The notes beneath the pieces were generated by a model. The model had not been told where the DNA came from. It saw only the letters and a program-made list of their open reading frames with translations, and made no database searches. Position numbers and translations under genes: made by a program. Positions 1 to 10,592 of a stretch of DNA of 64,000 bases are shown here, in pieces. Every line of letters starts with the position of its first letter. Position 1 is the stretch's first letter. The DNA comes from Limnoperna fortunei (taxonomy: Eukaryota; Mollusca; Bivalvia; Mytilida; Modiolidae). The stretch lies in assembly GCA_944474755.1 (NCBI GenBank), contig OX104111.1:113466545-113530544 (forward strand). The letters are read 5' to 3'.

Positions 1-913
1 ATGCACTAAGAATGGGGTCAGCCACGCCAAACTGTAACTGTAAACTAAATATTGCTTATAATTATTATTTCGCTAAATACAACGGTTATTTGGACACATT
101 ATTGGGTAGTACTTGATGTGAAGTTTGTAATATAATTAGTCACACCTTAATTTGAAGATGTATATAATTTAAATTACAGGAACACGCGATGTATTTCGTG
201 TTAAATGCCAAACTAATAGATTGTATCAGTTCACCGTATGGTCAGCTTATAATATATGAATGGATAGTACCGTGCGAACTTAAGTTCACGTGGTAACGTT
301 AATTTAGACTAGATTGACAAAGAAGTCAATGTGAAGTCAGGAATGTCATTTGTAACGCCTTAATTGGTATATGTATAGAATGTTCGCGACAAAAGCACGC
401 TGTAAATGCGATCTAAGGAATTGAGCGGTGGAATAAAGGTGAACGTTTCTCAATCATTTATAGTGAGAAATAACGTATTCAACGAAAGTCAATGATATAA
501 TGTCATAACAAAAAAATATAATATAATATAATATAATATTATAGAGTTATGGAATGAATATTGGGAAATATTGTCCCTCGCATGATGTTATATTGCACGA
601 GCTTGTGAGTGCAATATAGCGTCTAGCGAGGGACAATATTTCCCGGGTAATTCGTGCAATACCCCTTTTTATAATATTGTAATAATTTTTGGAGTGCTTT
701 AAGGTGATTATTCATTACCTTTTGCTATTATGTAATATTTCTAGGTAAAATATTATCATATTTTTCCGATGGTCAATATTTTGTTTACAGTCGATTTTGT
801 CTTTTGTTGGTCTATGAATTCTTTAACTTTACTTTCGTCAACAATCGAATTAACTTTCATTTGTTTAGTTACGGTTCTGCTAATTCTCCTCACGATAGAA
901 GATCATGTTTTGT
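1..913 (+). repeat. Module A, copy 1 (5' part missing at window edge)
   Basis: This segment matches 34265-35868 and 55088-55987. Shared landmarks are the opening CTAAGAATGGGGTCAGC, a stretch around 110-180 ending in GAAGATGTATATAATTTAAA, a short AATAT run (519-541), a palindromic MITE and a tail around 787-870. No coding sequence is seen. The copy is cut at 913 by the 914-6442 insertion, after which the matching sequence resumes in module B. Confidence 0.8.
544..664. mobile_element. Palindromic MITE in module A (copy 1)
   Basis: The two halves are near-perfect reverse complements. GGGAAATATTGTCCCTCGC on the left pairs with GCGAGGGACAATATTTCCC on the right, and ATTGCACGAGC faces TGAGTGCAAT at the centre. 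Related copies lie at 35248-35360, 35528-35656 and 55620-55741. It has no ORF and sits right after a short AATAT microsatellite. The superfamily is not assigned. Confidence 0.8.
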
Positions 914-1982
914 TGCTACGCACCCGACTTCTTTGCTTCTTATTTTAATATAGATACATGTATTTGAAAATACCAATTCCAACACCCAATCTACATCAGT
1001 GCGATGAATAAGTATTACTAATATGTTCAAAAAGTTCATCAATAAATATAATCTCAAGTCGGAGAGTTACACTAATGTACGTCTCGCCTGCCGGCACCAT
1101 TGAAATACCTTGTTATTCCCTTATACACTCATTAATCTATTAGCTATTGTGAAAATAATCCAACATTAAGTCTTGCATTCTCCAAATATACCAACCACTC
1201 AACTGAAAATCCAAGATGAAGCAAAAGATAAGGATGCAGCTGTAAAAGTTACGCATATCAAGTTTCAATAACCTAGGACTTAAAGTTCATATCTCAAGGT
1301 GCTGAGCTCATGAAGCTTGCACATTGACAGTAAACTCTGTCGCCAACGCCGCCGCAAAAGCAACGCCTATGTCTCGCTCCGCTTCTCTGGCGAGACAAAA
1401 ATGGAGATGCCCATAAAAACTCAAAGCGAAGCACGAAATAATGCGGTACCTACATGACTTTTACTGTATTGAGTAGTCCTTGTTATTGTGATTGTACGCG
1501 TACAAGTTTTCATAAAGATCCCACTTTTGGCTTTCTAATATCTGCTTAAATGCAAAGGTACATGAACATATAAAAACACGTGTGACTGACATATCTATAC
1601 AGACTAATACACTCGGAGAGATTTTTGTCCCATAACTTTTGCTAAAGGGTTGTTAAAAACATTTGTATTTAAATAGTTTTCAAGTAAGCAAGATATAACA
1701 AAAGTCCATTTTGACTTTGATTATTTTTGTACTCTTTGAAATTCAGTTAACTTTTACCAATACATTTTCGTAAGAGCGTCTCTGAGGAGTTTTTCTAAAG
1801 TAAAGAGCGTCAGACGCGATTTAAAATTTGCTGGCTTGACACTTTGTTAATTAGTTGGTTAAAAAGTTGGTTGTTGTAAATTTGTTTTTAGGAAACAAGT
1901 CTTGGTTTTAATTTATACTATGTTTCATTTTATTGCAAAAACTATTCAAAATGAAGAAAAACGTCATACAATCATTTCACTG
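914..1982. other. Non-coding stretch downstream of the MULE gene
   Basis: No gene was recognised on either strand. The sequence is AT-rich, with a small GC-richer patch near 1335-1400 where GTCTCGCTCC is followed by a nearby GGCGAGAC. It lies 3' of the minus-strand transposase gene, inside the same insertion. Confidence 0.5.
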
Positions 1983-1988
1983 TTTATT
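1983..1988 (-). promoter_or_regulatory. Polyadenylation signal AATAAA for the MULE gene
   Basis: Plus-strand TTTATT reads AATAAA on the minus strand. It lies about 70 nt after the TGA stop at 2060-2062, a usual distance for a 3' end. A second AATAAA is near 1929-1934. No transcript evidence is available. Confidence 0.45.
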
Positions 1989-2059
1989 GTGCACATGAAA
2001 TCTGAAACATAAAATAGTGCCAGTTACACGAAAGATGCGATTAAGTTACTGACTGCTGA

Positions 2060-2286
2060 TCAAAAGTCGTCCAAATCTCTCACGCCGGCATTGTACTCCC
2101 GTTTTAGTCTTATCAAACGAGCTTCAAGGTTCCTCCATTTTCGGCGCCTAGGGGGTGGAAGATCTCCTCTGTTTACAGAATCAATGGTCGTCTCTGTGTT
2201 ACATTGCTCATCTTTTAAACATCTAATGAATTTCCAAAGAGACGGATGTCGAACCAAGACGGACTGGTTCCAAGCTCGATGAAAAC
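2060..2286 (-). other. Exon 2 of the MULE transposase gene
   Basis: This exon encodes FHRAWNQSVLVRHPSLWKF and the following charged tail up to RDLDDF and TGA. The HPS-W-FI-LK-EQ spacing is typical of the C-terminus of FLYWCH/MULE proteins in animals. The residues before the exon (LFFMFSG) are the translated acceptor region and do not belong to the protein. Confidence 0.75.
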
Positions 2287-4919
2287 CTGAAAACATAAAA
2301 AACAAGTAAATCCGCTGTAAACGTATGCACATGCTTACTAGTGATACCCCGCTCCCCGATATTATGCTTTGCTTAAAGGTAATCAGGAAGTAGATGACCT
2401 AGTAGCATAAAATCGCTATACACCATATGTTACTACAGGATATATTAAAGCTTTATGCAAAATGTCAGACCTCAACAGCTTAGAAAACTGCGACGGAAAT
2501 TGTTTTACTGACAGACGGACAAGCGTAAACAGTATACCCCCTCTTCTACGAAGCGGGGTATAATAAAATGATCGATATACTTATAGCAAAGTACAGTATA
2601 TATTATGGCAACCTGTTTGAAGTAGTCAATTTGTAATAAAAAGTCATTCGTTAAACAAGGGGTTGCACTAAGTCGTGCTAAGGATACCCTACTCGACCAA
2701 TCAGAAAACAGGAAGTAGATGACAGACTGACCTGGAAAGGGGAGGCGCGTTACAACTCAATCATGCTAAAGCTGTAGACTAAATTTGAAATCAATCCCTT
2801 TAGTAGAAGCTGAGAAATCTGTTACGAAAGTTTGTACCGGACGGACAGACAGACGGACGGACGGACAAGGTGATTGCAATATAGCCCCCTCTCTTACGAA
2901 TGGGGTATAATATATTAACGTTTACTTGAATAATTTAGGGACTATTCTTAACTTTCTTCAGTAAACTTCTTTACAAGATATTACTCCCTTAAGTATAAAA
3001 CATATTTTAAATGTCAAGTCACAAAACGGAACACTTCTTTGATGAAAAATCAGACCTAGAGGTACTAAAAAAGGCACTTGAGTTTATTACTAGGTTTGTA
3101 AAAATTTGATTGCAAACCTATTTCAAAGTTTTAATACAATTATATTAAGATACTAATAAGTTCATAAGTTTTAAATACGAGAATCGCACGACAAAAATGA
3201 GAAATTTGTAAATAGATATGAAATTGACTGGCGAATCGAAAGTCGGTTGCCTCATAAAACGTGCTAAATGGTGTTTTGTGCAAAATATTAATTGAAAGCA
3301 GCTGCATATATTTGTAAAATTCGGCTTCTCTATGTTTAACTTTTATACTTAGTGATTAATTCGTATAATAATACTAGTTTTAAGGAGATATGAACCTGTG
3401 AATGAATATTTTGGAATATTGTCGATATCTGTTACTTTTATCCATTTAATAAATGCATGGAAATTAATTTCCCCATTGACTCCCTATTTCTTTTCATTAT
3501 TTCCAAGATCATGGGTAAATAATCAGACATAACAAATAAATTCAGTAAGATTGAATTGTCATTTATATGCACTGTTTTAATGTCATTCTTTCAATGAAAA
3601 ATCAAGAGGAGTCTGGTTCCCGCCAAATTTTAGAATCTTTAAATCTAACTTATAAATGTATATACATCATGTGCATTTTTTTTGTAAATTAATTTAATTA
3701 ATTTTTTTGTATGGGAAATCATTTTAGGAACATTTAATTACTTTTTTCATATAGGCTAATTGATTAAAAATCTTACTTTCAACGAAGTTGTTGCTCCTGT
3801 TGTCCATCTCCCTCTCAAAAACATTCCACATTGTAGGAGCGAAATTACCATCTAAATAGTTTCTTTCAACATAGCTGAAGAAATCATTCAGTGCTGGGAA
3901 GCGACGAATCAGGCGTCTAGTTCTGTTGGAGTTGCGATGAATGTTAAAGTTTTGTTGAACTAACAGCAAGGGCAGATACCCGATAGACATCACTATTCTA
4001 ATGCATTTTCTTAACCTTTCATTGCCAAACCTGATGATTGTATCTGTCGCCAAAGGGCTTTGGTGAAATGAAAGTAACAACCACTAAGTTGTGCCTGTGG
4101 AAGATCTGTCTGAATGGCTGTAATAAGGGCCTGTTCAAAGTCACAGATGGCCCTCGTTGGTCTCCATCTATGGCCAGTTTCTTGCCTGATCTTCTGTTTG
4201 AGTACCTGTAAGATCTGTCTGTATTGGCTCACAGTCTTCCCAGTGACCAAGCAGCTAGCTAGAAGTACAAATCTATTTCTGAATTTACCATGCACTGTGA
4301 AAAATTGACTGTATGGACGAGGACAGGTTCGAAATGTACCATCCATATAAATGTCCGTGCATCGTCTTAGTGAATGCAGATTATCTGAAGTTGAAAAAAT
4401 AAAAATACCCCAATCATTATCCTGGTGAATCAAAAACTCGTCCCCAGACCAGGTCTCACGCCATACACCAGCAATATCTACATCACCTATTTCCCAAGGG
4501 ATGTTAGGAACTAGCTCCTGTCTTTTACGGGTCATCGCACTCCTCACGGATTGAAATAGAGGAACAGATTCAATGTCGCCTCCTCCCTGTTGATGTCCTC
4601 TTACGACAGCGTCGTATATTCTCTTAATAGGCAGGCTGGGGTCCTGTTGTACTTTTAGCAGGAGTCGTTCTTTAAATTCTGACTTGGCGATACCGACATC
4701 TTCATGGGGATGGTTATGGTCGTTTGGCTCATTCAGGACATTGATGTTTGGATTTCTGGCCTCCAAATCAAAGACATCAGTCTTAAGCGGGGCTCTGCAA
4801 CCTTCTCTCCAGCATCTCCAATAGATGATGCCCCGACGTTCTCTATTCTTCTGATACTTAAAACCTTGGTATACTAAAACTCGACCACCGCGATTCCTTG
4901 ATATCACCCTTGCAGGCAT
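2060..4919 (-). CDS. FLYWCH zinc-finger / MULE transposase, spliced, with one frameshift
   Basis: This is the only convincing protein-coding gene in the window. The start is the ATG at 4919 (MPARVISRN); an in-frame ATG further upstream at 5051 adds only low-complexity residues. Residues 5-72 form a FLYWCH-type zinc finger with C36, C41, H68 and H70. A MULE transposase domain follows: YMDGTF gives the first catalytic Asp (D193), CDFEQAL the second (D260), and GCYFHF the CxxH motif (C281, H284). The frame breaks near 4011-4030. The next frame continues to NNFVE at 3777, whose Glu is the likely third catalytic residue. A phase-1 intron then joins it to the last exon (2286-2060), which has the family's C-terminal signature HPSLWKFIRCLKDEQ. 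The expected role is cut-and-paste transposition in the nucleus. The frameshift suggests a decayed copy, although a one-base assembly error in an A run is possible. A domesticated host gene is less likely given the setting. Confidence 0.8.
2342..2565. mobile_element. Small MITE with ATACCCCGC / GCGGGGTAT ends
   Basis: It begins with GATACCCCGC and ends with GCGGGGTATAAT, which gives short inverted ends. It shares AGGAAGTAGATGAC and a GACGGACAAG block followed by ATA(T/C)CCCC with the element at 2684-2911. I associate repeats of this form with bivalve genomes. No ORF is present. It sits inside the transposase intron. Confidence 0.65.
2684..2911. mobile_element. Second copy of the small GGGGTATAAT MITE
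   Basis: This copy is diverged from 2342-2565. It starts with GGATACCCTACTCGACCAAT, contains CAGGAAGTAGATGACAGAC and a tandem GACGGACGGACGGACAAGG, and ends with GAATGGGGTATAAT. It lies in the same orientation about 120 bp further along the intron. Confidence 0.65.
3777..4919 (-). other. Exon 1 of the MULE transposase gene (contains the frameshift)
   Basis: Exon 1 encodes the FLYWCH finger, both catalytic aspartates and the CxxH motif, and after the frame break the stretch up to NNFVE. It ends with the first base of a codon, directly before the donor GTAAGA at 3776-3771. The reading frame up to 4011 ends in TAA, while the homologous sequence carries on in the neighbouring frame to 3777. Confidence 0.75.
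4011..4030 (-). other. Frameshift in the transposase reading frame
   Basis: The upstream frame reads GLAMKG and then stops. The frame offset by one base reads NERLRKCIRIVMSIGYLP, which fits the helical stretch expected after the CxxH motif in MULE transposases. The change is equivalent to the loss of one base. A short AAA run lies at the break, so deletion, sequencing error and, less likely, ribosomal slippage are all possible. I see no classic slippery heptamer. Confidence 0.65.
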
Positions 4920-4956
4920 TTTTTCTACTTTACAAAGTAAGCGTTTGTTTGTACGG

Positions 4957-4964
4957 TATATATA
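4957..4964 (-). promoter_or_regulatory. Candidate TATA box of the MULE gene
   Basis: TATATATA lies about 38 bp before the chosen ATG on the minus strand. If it is used, the 5' untranslated leader would be only about 10 nt. In a region this AT-rich a chance match is quite possible. Confidence 0.3.
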
Positions 4965-5199
4965 CCCGAAGATTTGGCATCTGTCAATCGTTATAGTGAA
5001 CTCTTTTAAGATCATGCAGAGGCTGACATTGTGACATGTCAACTTCCGCATCTTTTTTCAAAACTTTCATGAAGATGAGTATTTTTGACATGTCATTCAT
5101 GGGACCGGAAATACAAGTTTGTCTTTCTCAAGTTTGTCATTTTTTTTCGACGGCTTATTCGTGCCAAACACCAAAAAGGAAAAAAAATATTTATTTCGT

Positions 5200-5352
5200 T
5201 TGTACGATTTATTAATCCGTTTGTAAGGTTTATTAAATCGTTTGTACGATTTATTAAATCGTTTGTACGATTTATTAAATCGTTTGTACGATTTATTAAA
5301 TCGTTTTATACGGTTTATTAAATCGTTTATACGGTTTATTAATTGGTTTGAA
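5200..5352 (+). repeat. 21-bp tandem repeat, left arm of the foldback element
   Basis: About seven units of CGTTTGTACGATTTATTAAAT-type sequence (21 bp). Four central units are nearly identical and the outer ones diverge, with TACGGTTTATT variants. The unit contains AAATCG and CGATTT as a small internal palindrome. The period of 21 keeps reading frames open, producing VRFIKSF peptide repeats that are not a gene. Confidence 0.8.
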
Positions 5353-5365
5353 CGGTTTATACATG

Positions 5366-5580
5366 TGGTCCCTATGGTCCCGGATAATCAAGCAGATGGC
5401 CATCTACCTAGACCACATGCTCCCCATAGTCCTTGATAATCAAAAGTAGATCGTCCACTACCTACCTGGTCCCTGATAATCAAATGTTGATAACCAACTA
5501 CCTAGACCATGTGGTCCCTTTGGTCCCCAATAATCAATAGTAGATGGCCAACTACTTCGATGTGGTCCCTATGATCCCTG
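5366..5580 (+). repeat. About 60-bp tandem repeat at the foldback centre
   Basis: About four diverged units contain GTGGTCCCTATGGTCCC, a GATAATCAA block and GTAGATGGCCAACTACCTAG. The GTAGATGGCCAACTAC part is nearly self-complementary. The units form the loop between the two inverted arms. Confidence 0.65.
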
Positions 5581-5724
5581 ATAAAAATCGTACAAACGAT
5601 TTAACAAACCGTACAAACGGATTAATAAATCGTACAACGATTTAATAAACCGTACAAACGATTTCATATACCGTACAAACGAAACAATTTTTTTTTCTTT
5701 TTGTTGCTTGGCACGAATAAGCCG

Positions 5725-6387
5725 TGGTATTTTGTTTAGATAATACATGTATAGATACATGTTAATACATCACATTCTAAGATTCTAAATAGGTAAAAAT
5801 CATATAAACATTAAATAAATTAAATAGTACTGTAAATGTATGTAAATTTGAAGGCTGATCCGTTTTATTTAGCTTTGACCAAATTATGCCTTAAAACAAA
5901 TTATAACATTCCCATAAGAAAGTAAGTTTGACATGTTCTACAAGGTTGCATGTTGACTCCAACCCCAAATACCGGAAGCAAGCCCTTTGGACCATATTCA
6001 ATGTCATACTGTAACCACCCACCCACCTACCCACCCCCTGTTCCCCGAAATAAATATTTCATAATATACCGCAAGAAAAATAAAATGATTGATTTTAAGG
6101 AATTAAAGGTCTAGATATAGGGGTGTTCCGTCCGGGTGTTGCCCCCCCCCCACGTTCCTCTGGAAATTGTTACTTTCGTGCAGATGTTCGACAAAATTGG
6201 TAAGGACCTCCCCACTTTAAAAAAATTTCTGAATCCGTCCCTGCTTTTAGAATGAATATAAAGTGCATTTTTGACCGGGTTACATAATGTGCAAGCCCGG
6301 ATTATAGTGATAAATATCGAGCGACGGCGGACGGAGGTACTACCACAGCCTATTTATTTCATACAAATACTTGTATGTTTTTGCCAT
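5725..6387. other. Non-coding stretch inside the 914-6442 insertion
   Basis: No gene is seen. It holds a C-rich simple patch near 6010-6045, a run of nine to ten C near 6142, and AT-rich filler. There is no clear repeat relation to the rest of the window. Confidence 0.4.
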
Positions 6388-6433
6388 TGTCGGAGTAATG
6401 GGCTGTCGGTATAATGGGTTGTCGGAATAATGA
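6388..6433 (+). repeat. Short tandem repeat TGTCGGAATAATGGGC (x3)
   Basis: Three adjacent units of about 16 bp: TGTCGGAGTAATGGGC, TGTCGGTATAATGGGT and TGTCGGAATAATGATC. They end a few bases before the right boundary of the 5.5-kb insertion, so they mark the end of that element. Confidence 0.7.
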
Positions 6434-6442
6434 TCTGACCCC

Positions 6443-9400
6443 GTTTTGTCTTATATATCTAGTTTATACTATTGTTCAATAGGATGGATGAGAACCTTAG
6501 TAAACAATTTGGAAAAGAGATTATTTCGATGTAGATCAATACTGCTAGGTCTGTACTAGACATCCTTAACTCAGGGCATTTACTGACATATTATTAAGAA
6601 CTGTACAACATGCTTGTCACTGAACAAATCAATCGATACGTTACGGTCTTTAAATAAAAATAGAAAGTAGAAGAACATAATAATATGAGGAAATGGCAAA
6701 CAAAACAAGTTGATTTATAAGCACTTTCGAAACACGCTGACGTATATTTCAAGGACATGGTCCGTAAAATAAAAAAATATGTCCTTGATATGACACGAAC
6801 ACAAAATGCAGTATCATTAACACTATTACATGTGCAGTCAAACTTTGTTTTTTCGAACTCGGTTGACTCGATACTTCAATTATATCGATACAATGTTTCA
6901 GGTCCGGCATTGTTTCCATCTCTACAAAGGAATTCTTCCTCGGATGTGTTAACAAGTTATAACATGAAAACTATTCGATGCACATTTTATTGAGGAAAAT
7001 TTGTTTTGATTAATTTTACGATATGGATAAAATATTATTTGCACTTGCGCTTTGGTAATTCCAAACTCTACGTGAACGTCGTTAAGAAGTTTGGTTGGCA
7101 GTTTCAATTTATTTTATTTTAAAGCTTGTGCCCAAATGCACCTATTCATTTGTGACAAACTTGCTAACATGCGTGTCTTCTTCGATTGTTTTATTAGAAA
7201 AAAATTACTATCGTTTTACATTTTTTCAATTTAAATAGAATTCTTTAATTGCTTCAGACTTGGATAAAAAGTCATTGGGTGATACTAAACTATATAAGTA
7301 CAAAGTACGTGAAAGATTACACTTAACCCTTTCTTGTCTGAACGTATTATATTTTACAAAGACGCAAAAGGTAATTTGTAGCTCTGAAAAAACACTGTTT
7401 GAATACTTTGAAAAATTGGTACAATGAACAGTTTGTAAGGACTCCTTACGGTACTTCATACTCCATAAAATTATTGACTTAATAGAATATGGATTAATAT
7501 ACATATGTTCATTCTGAATGAATTTAGTTTGCTCGCCAAAAGCCACACTCTACATATTTGAGTGCGTACGTATAATAAAAGTTGTTAGAACGACAACAAT
7601 TGGGTACTGACTCTTAAAAAGCAAACATTACAAAACAGTAAACGCTAAGATACTGATGTCATCACTGAAGATTATCAAGTCGGAAGTCAGCAATGTGTGA
7701 TCGGGTCTATTTTAACAAGGATTGAAATTGTGCATGCCGATGGTAAGGTTTTCTCAGCAGATTTATTCATGCACCATTAAGCTGCAGAATTCATGGTATC
7801 TCTGTACTGAAAATATCGTGTAAAGTCATTCAAAGTGTACAAAATTAAAACAGACATATTGATTCTTTAACAGGAGGCCAGTAGTTTTTCTAATAATATC
7901 TTGCATTTTGGAAATTTAAGGGTTGAATGCTTTTATTTGCATACAGTCACCTTCAATATGAAAATAGTGTTACTATATTACTGACTAAACACTTATCATC
8001 CGTTACAATCAACAGACAAACCATACTATGCTACAAGGACCATTTACCGTAGGTATGTGATCGTATAAAGAATTGACATAGAAACACACGGCAAAAACAT
8101 TGCAGTTCTCGGTAAATTCGTTGTACTAGAAAATATAAAATATTTTATTTGTTTTATGTCAGTAATTTATTTAGAACTTTATTTCCAGTTTTACTAATTC
8201 AGTAGAAGGAATAACTAAACACCTGCAGAGAACAAGTTTCATGACAATGCTATAATCACAGTAGTGAGGTTGGTAGATATAATTTTGCTTACAACATGTA
8301 GTGATTACATACTATTATCAGTGTACTTGTAATATTGATCTATATAATTTATGCTTTCGTAAATATAAAGATGAGAAAATAAATGAGACTAGTTTCTTTA
8401 TTAATTTGTTAACAAAGAACGCCAGTGATTTTCTTACGATGTATGTTAAAGTAATGCACTGTTAAAATAATTGTTACGATTTTGCGTGCAGCGTTAGAAA
8501 TGTGTAAATTTACGTGTAGCAATCTATCACAGCTACAATTAATAAAGATGATTGCAATTTACTAAACAGTAAAATGTACAGTTTCTGTTATTGATTCAAA
8601 GTGTGCATAATAGTATATAGCTTTTAATATTACATAATAGACACACATAAAGTATCTACAATCAAGATAAAGTAAAAGGATCAAGGTCAGTATCACGAGA
8701 AACATTATGCTAGACCTCAACTAAATATGCACAAACGGTTAACAATTGGGATATTGAGTTTCTTTGTTTGACAAGGAGGTTTTGTTATTCAAGACATTTT
8801 GTCTTTAATTTCAGTCTAATTTATCATCTTTCATTCGTTTTACCCGAGGGAGTTTGCGCTACTGATGCGTAGAACTGATAGTACTACTGTTGTCCAATCG
8901 CACCAATTAAAGTTTGATCTTGCTATTTTCATCTTGTTTAATTTACTATCAATTTTTACGAGATAGTGTATTTAATCTAGTTCACATTGATGAAAGATGC
9001 ATTGTTGTATTTGAACATGCAAGTTAAATGTACGACGTCTTGTAACAAAATGTAATTCCACGACAGTATCCTATCAGCAAAAATACATACAAGCTAATAC
9101 TACTTGGGATAATAATCTTATATAATTATCAACCAGAATCTTGAGCTGCATTTACTACTCTGATATGTGTTCATAAGAAAGTCATAACATCCTAAGGAAG
9201 CCCTACAACGCGGAAGGAAAATAAATGAATTTTGAGTCAAGCACTCCTTGCCAAAAGATATTCCGGAAGAAGGAGTACTAAAGTTGACAACAATAGTTTT
9301 ATTTATCTACGTTTATGTAAAAAAGGATTCTTCGCCTCCTAGTTTTCTAGGAAGATAAAACACATTCCGAGTTGTTTTTGATTGGCTGACCTTTTACTAT

Positions 9401-10190
9401 TTATTATGAACGATTTTTGTTTTTCCGTTGGAAATACGTTTAACGCTACTTTCATCATTTTTCAAATCTATATCATGGCGCCAAGTTTTTTTTGGAAGAG
9501 TACACGGAAAAATCTACGTCAATAATAATACTTAAATTATATCATCTATGATGCTAATAGAGTAGTTTATGAAATCCCTGTTTTTATAGGTTAAAGCAAT
9601 TAGAAGAAAAAGAACAATAATTTCAAAATAGTTATCATGACAACTTTATGAATACTGTGGATCGTTTCAATAGAACATACTAGCGACTGTGATACGATTA
9701 ACCGTATACAGAAGTGAAGTTTGTATAGCTTTGATCTGTAGATATATTCGATGTGAAAAAAATTTCTATACTCAAATTCACTGAGGTTTCCTTGATGGAT
9801 GTAGAAGGTATGTATTTTTATAAGTTGTATTTGGATGAATGATTTGAAATCTAATTATGAAAGTGAAATCTAACAAAGCTACTACATTGATGGGACTGTT
9901 TATCATGTCTTCACGTCAAGTCAACACGTCATTTCTATCATGTTATTACGGGCGGCTTACATAATTTTAGAATGGAAATTCTGTCAATACAATTCATGTT
10001 ATATCATTGTTGGAAGGCGCATTTCATATTACCGTTCATCTGCGATGTTGGCTAGATTTATATAGAAATTAGCAAAAAAATCGACCGAACATCAATAGTC
10101 AATGTACAACTACAAATTCGGATATATTAAATAAACTCTAGAATAGCTAAACAATTTAAATTGAATCTAAAATGCTCGTACACATTACTT
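6443..10190 (+). repeat. Module B, copy 1
   Basis: It matches 11735-16735, 35869-39149, 55988-59233 and 60041-64000. Landmarks are GGATGGATGAGAACC near the start, AACAGGAGGC with AGTAGTTTTTCT, GCCTCCTAGTTTTC, CACTGAGGTT and a tail with CATGTCAACACGTCATTTCT. No ORF is conserved between copies, so it is treated as non-coding. A 60-bp SINE fragment (about 9463-9520) is present at the same place in every copy and predates the duplications. Confidence 0.8.
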
Positions 10191-10386
10191 GACCGTAGAT
10201 AGGTACCATGTCTCTTTTACACACGAAATGCTTCGTGTGATTTCGGCCTGTCACATAAATGTCGTATCCTTGAAGTTTTACATGACTGCTTTATTTTGTA
10301 TGATACTTTAATCCGATGACTTAAACCGCTTTGAGTCTTGAGACCTTCTTTATTCGTATGTGTATACCAGCACTATGTTATTCGTG
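10191..10386 (+). repeat. Array entry segment
   Basis: A conserved lead-in to the 24-bp array with GTAGATAGGTACCATGTCTC, ATCCGATGACTTAAACC and TTATTCGTATGTGTATACC. It also occurs at 16728-16915 and 43200-43395, and truncated at 24559-24620, 52190-52300 and 59240-59300. It always lies between module B or C and an array. Confidence 0.75.
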
Positions 10387-10584
10387 ATTGCGGGTTCGAT
10401 TCTCACTGCAGGCAGGGTGTACTCGACTCCAATCTTAATTGACAAGGATTGTCAGTTTTCCTACCGCAGGTCGGGGGTTCTCTCCGGGTACTCCGGCTTC
10501 CTCCCCTAATAAAAACTGGACGCCATGAAATAGCTGAAAAATTGCTGAAAGTGGCGTTAAAACACCATTCAAACAAACAAACAA
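10387..10584 (+). mobile_element. 5'-truncated tRNA-derived SINE
   Basis: It begins at the B box (GCGGGTTCGATTCTCACTGC), lacks the A-box half, and runs through CTGGACGCCATG to the tail CAAACAAACAAACAA. TATTCGTG flanks it at 10379-10386 and 10585-10592, giving an 8-bp target duplication made from array sequence. It is the same family as 27127-27394. Confidence 0.85.
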
Positions 10585-10592
10585 TATTCGTG

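Larger units (their letters stand above)
2287..3776 (-). other. Phase-1 GT-AG intron (1,490 bp) of the MULE gene
   Basis: The donor is GTAAGA (3776-3771), directly after GTTGAAA. The acceptor is the pyrimidine-rich TTTTTTATGTTTTCAG ending at 2287. The donor leaves one base of a codon and the acceptor supplies GT, making AGT and joining NNFVE-S-FHRAWNQ without a frame change. The joined peptide matches the conserved C-terminal MULE pattern. Two small MITEs lie inside; nothing is recognised in 2912-3700. Confidence 0.75.
5151..5724. mobile_element. Foldback element with tandem-repeat arms
   Basis: The ends are inverted: CGGCTTATTCGTGCCAA at 5151 and TTGGCACGAATAAGCCG near 5708-5724 (one base apart), followed inwards by A-rich and T-rich tracts. 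Each arm is filled with 21-bp tandem units, on the left around CGTTTGTACGATTTATTAAA (about 5200-5352) and on the right their reverse complement (about 5587-5680). The centre holds four copies of a roughly 60-bp unit. No transposase is encoded. Foldback (FB-like) organisation is the closest match; target duplication is unclear. Confidence 0.75.
914..6442. mobile_element. 5.5-kb insertion in module A/B, flanked by GTTTTGT
   Basis: GTTTTGT occurs at 907-913 and again at 6443-6449. If one copy and the sequence between are removed, the join has the same length and nearly the same sequence as the uninterrupted module A/B junction at about 35858-35890. This defines an insertion with a 7-bp target duplication. 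The interior holds the MULE gene, two small MITEs and a foldback element. The two ends (TGCTACGCACCC and ATCTGACCCC) are not inverted repeats, so the element class is open. Confidence 0.65.

Noticed and set aside
4011..4030. Programmed ribosomal frameshift in the transposase gene
   Set aside because: No slippery heptamer or obvious downstream structure, and MULE genes are not known for it; a one-base loss or sequencing error is simpler.
4114..4308. Plus-strand ORF across the transposase gene (also 2091-2282)
   Set aside because: Antisense shadows of the transposase exons.
5085..5321. ORF with repeated VRFIKSF
   Set aside because: It is the 21-bp tandem repeat in the foldback arm, whose period is a multiple of three.
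7226..7546. 106-codon minus-strand ORF in module B copy 1
   Set aside because: The corresponding parts of the other B copies do not keep this frame; no recognisable domain.
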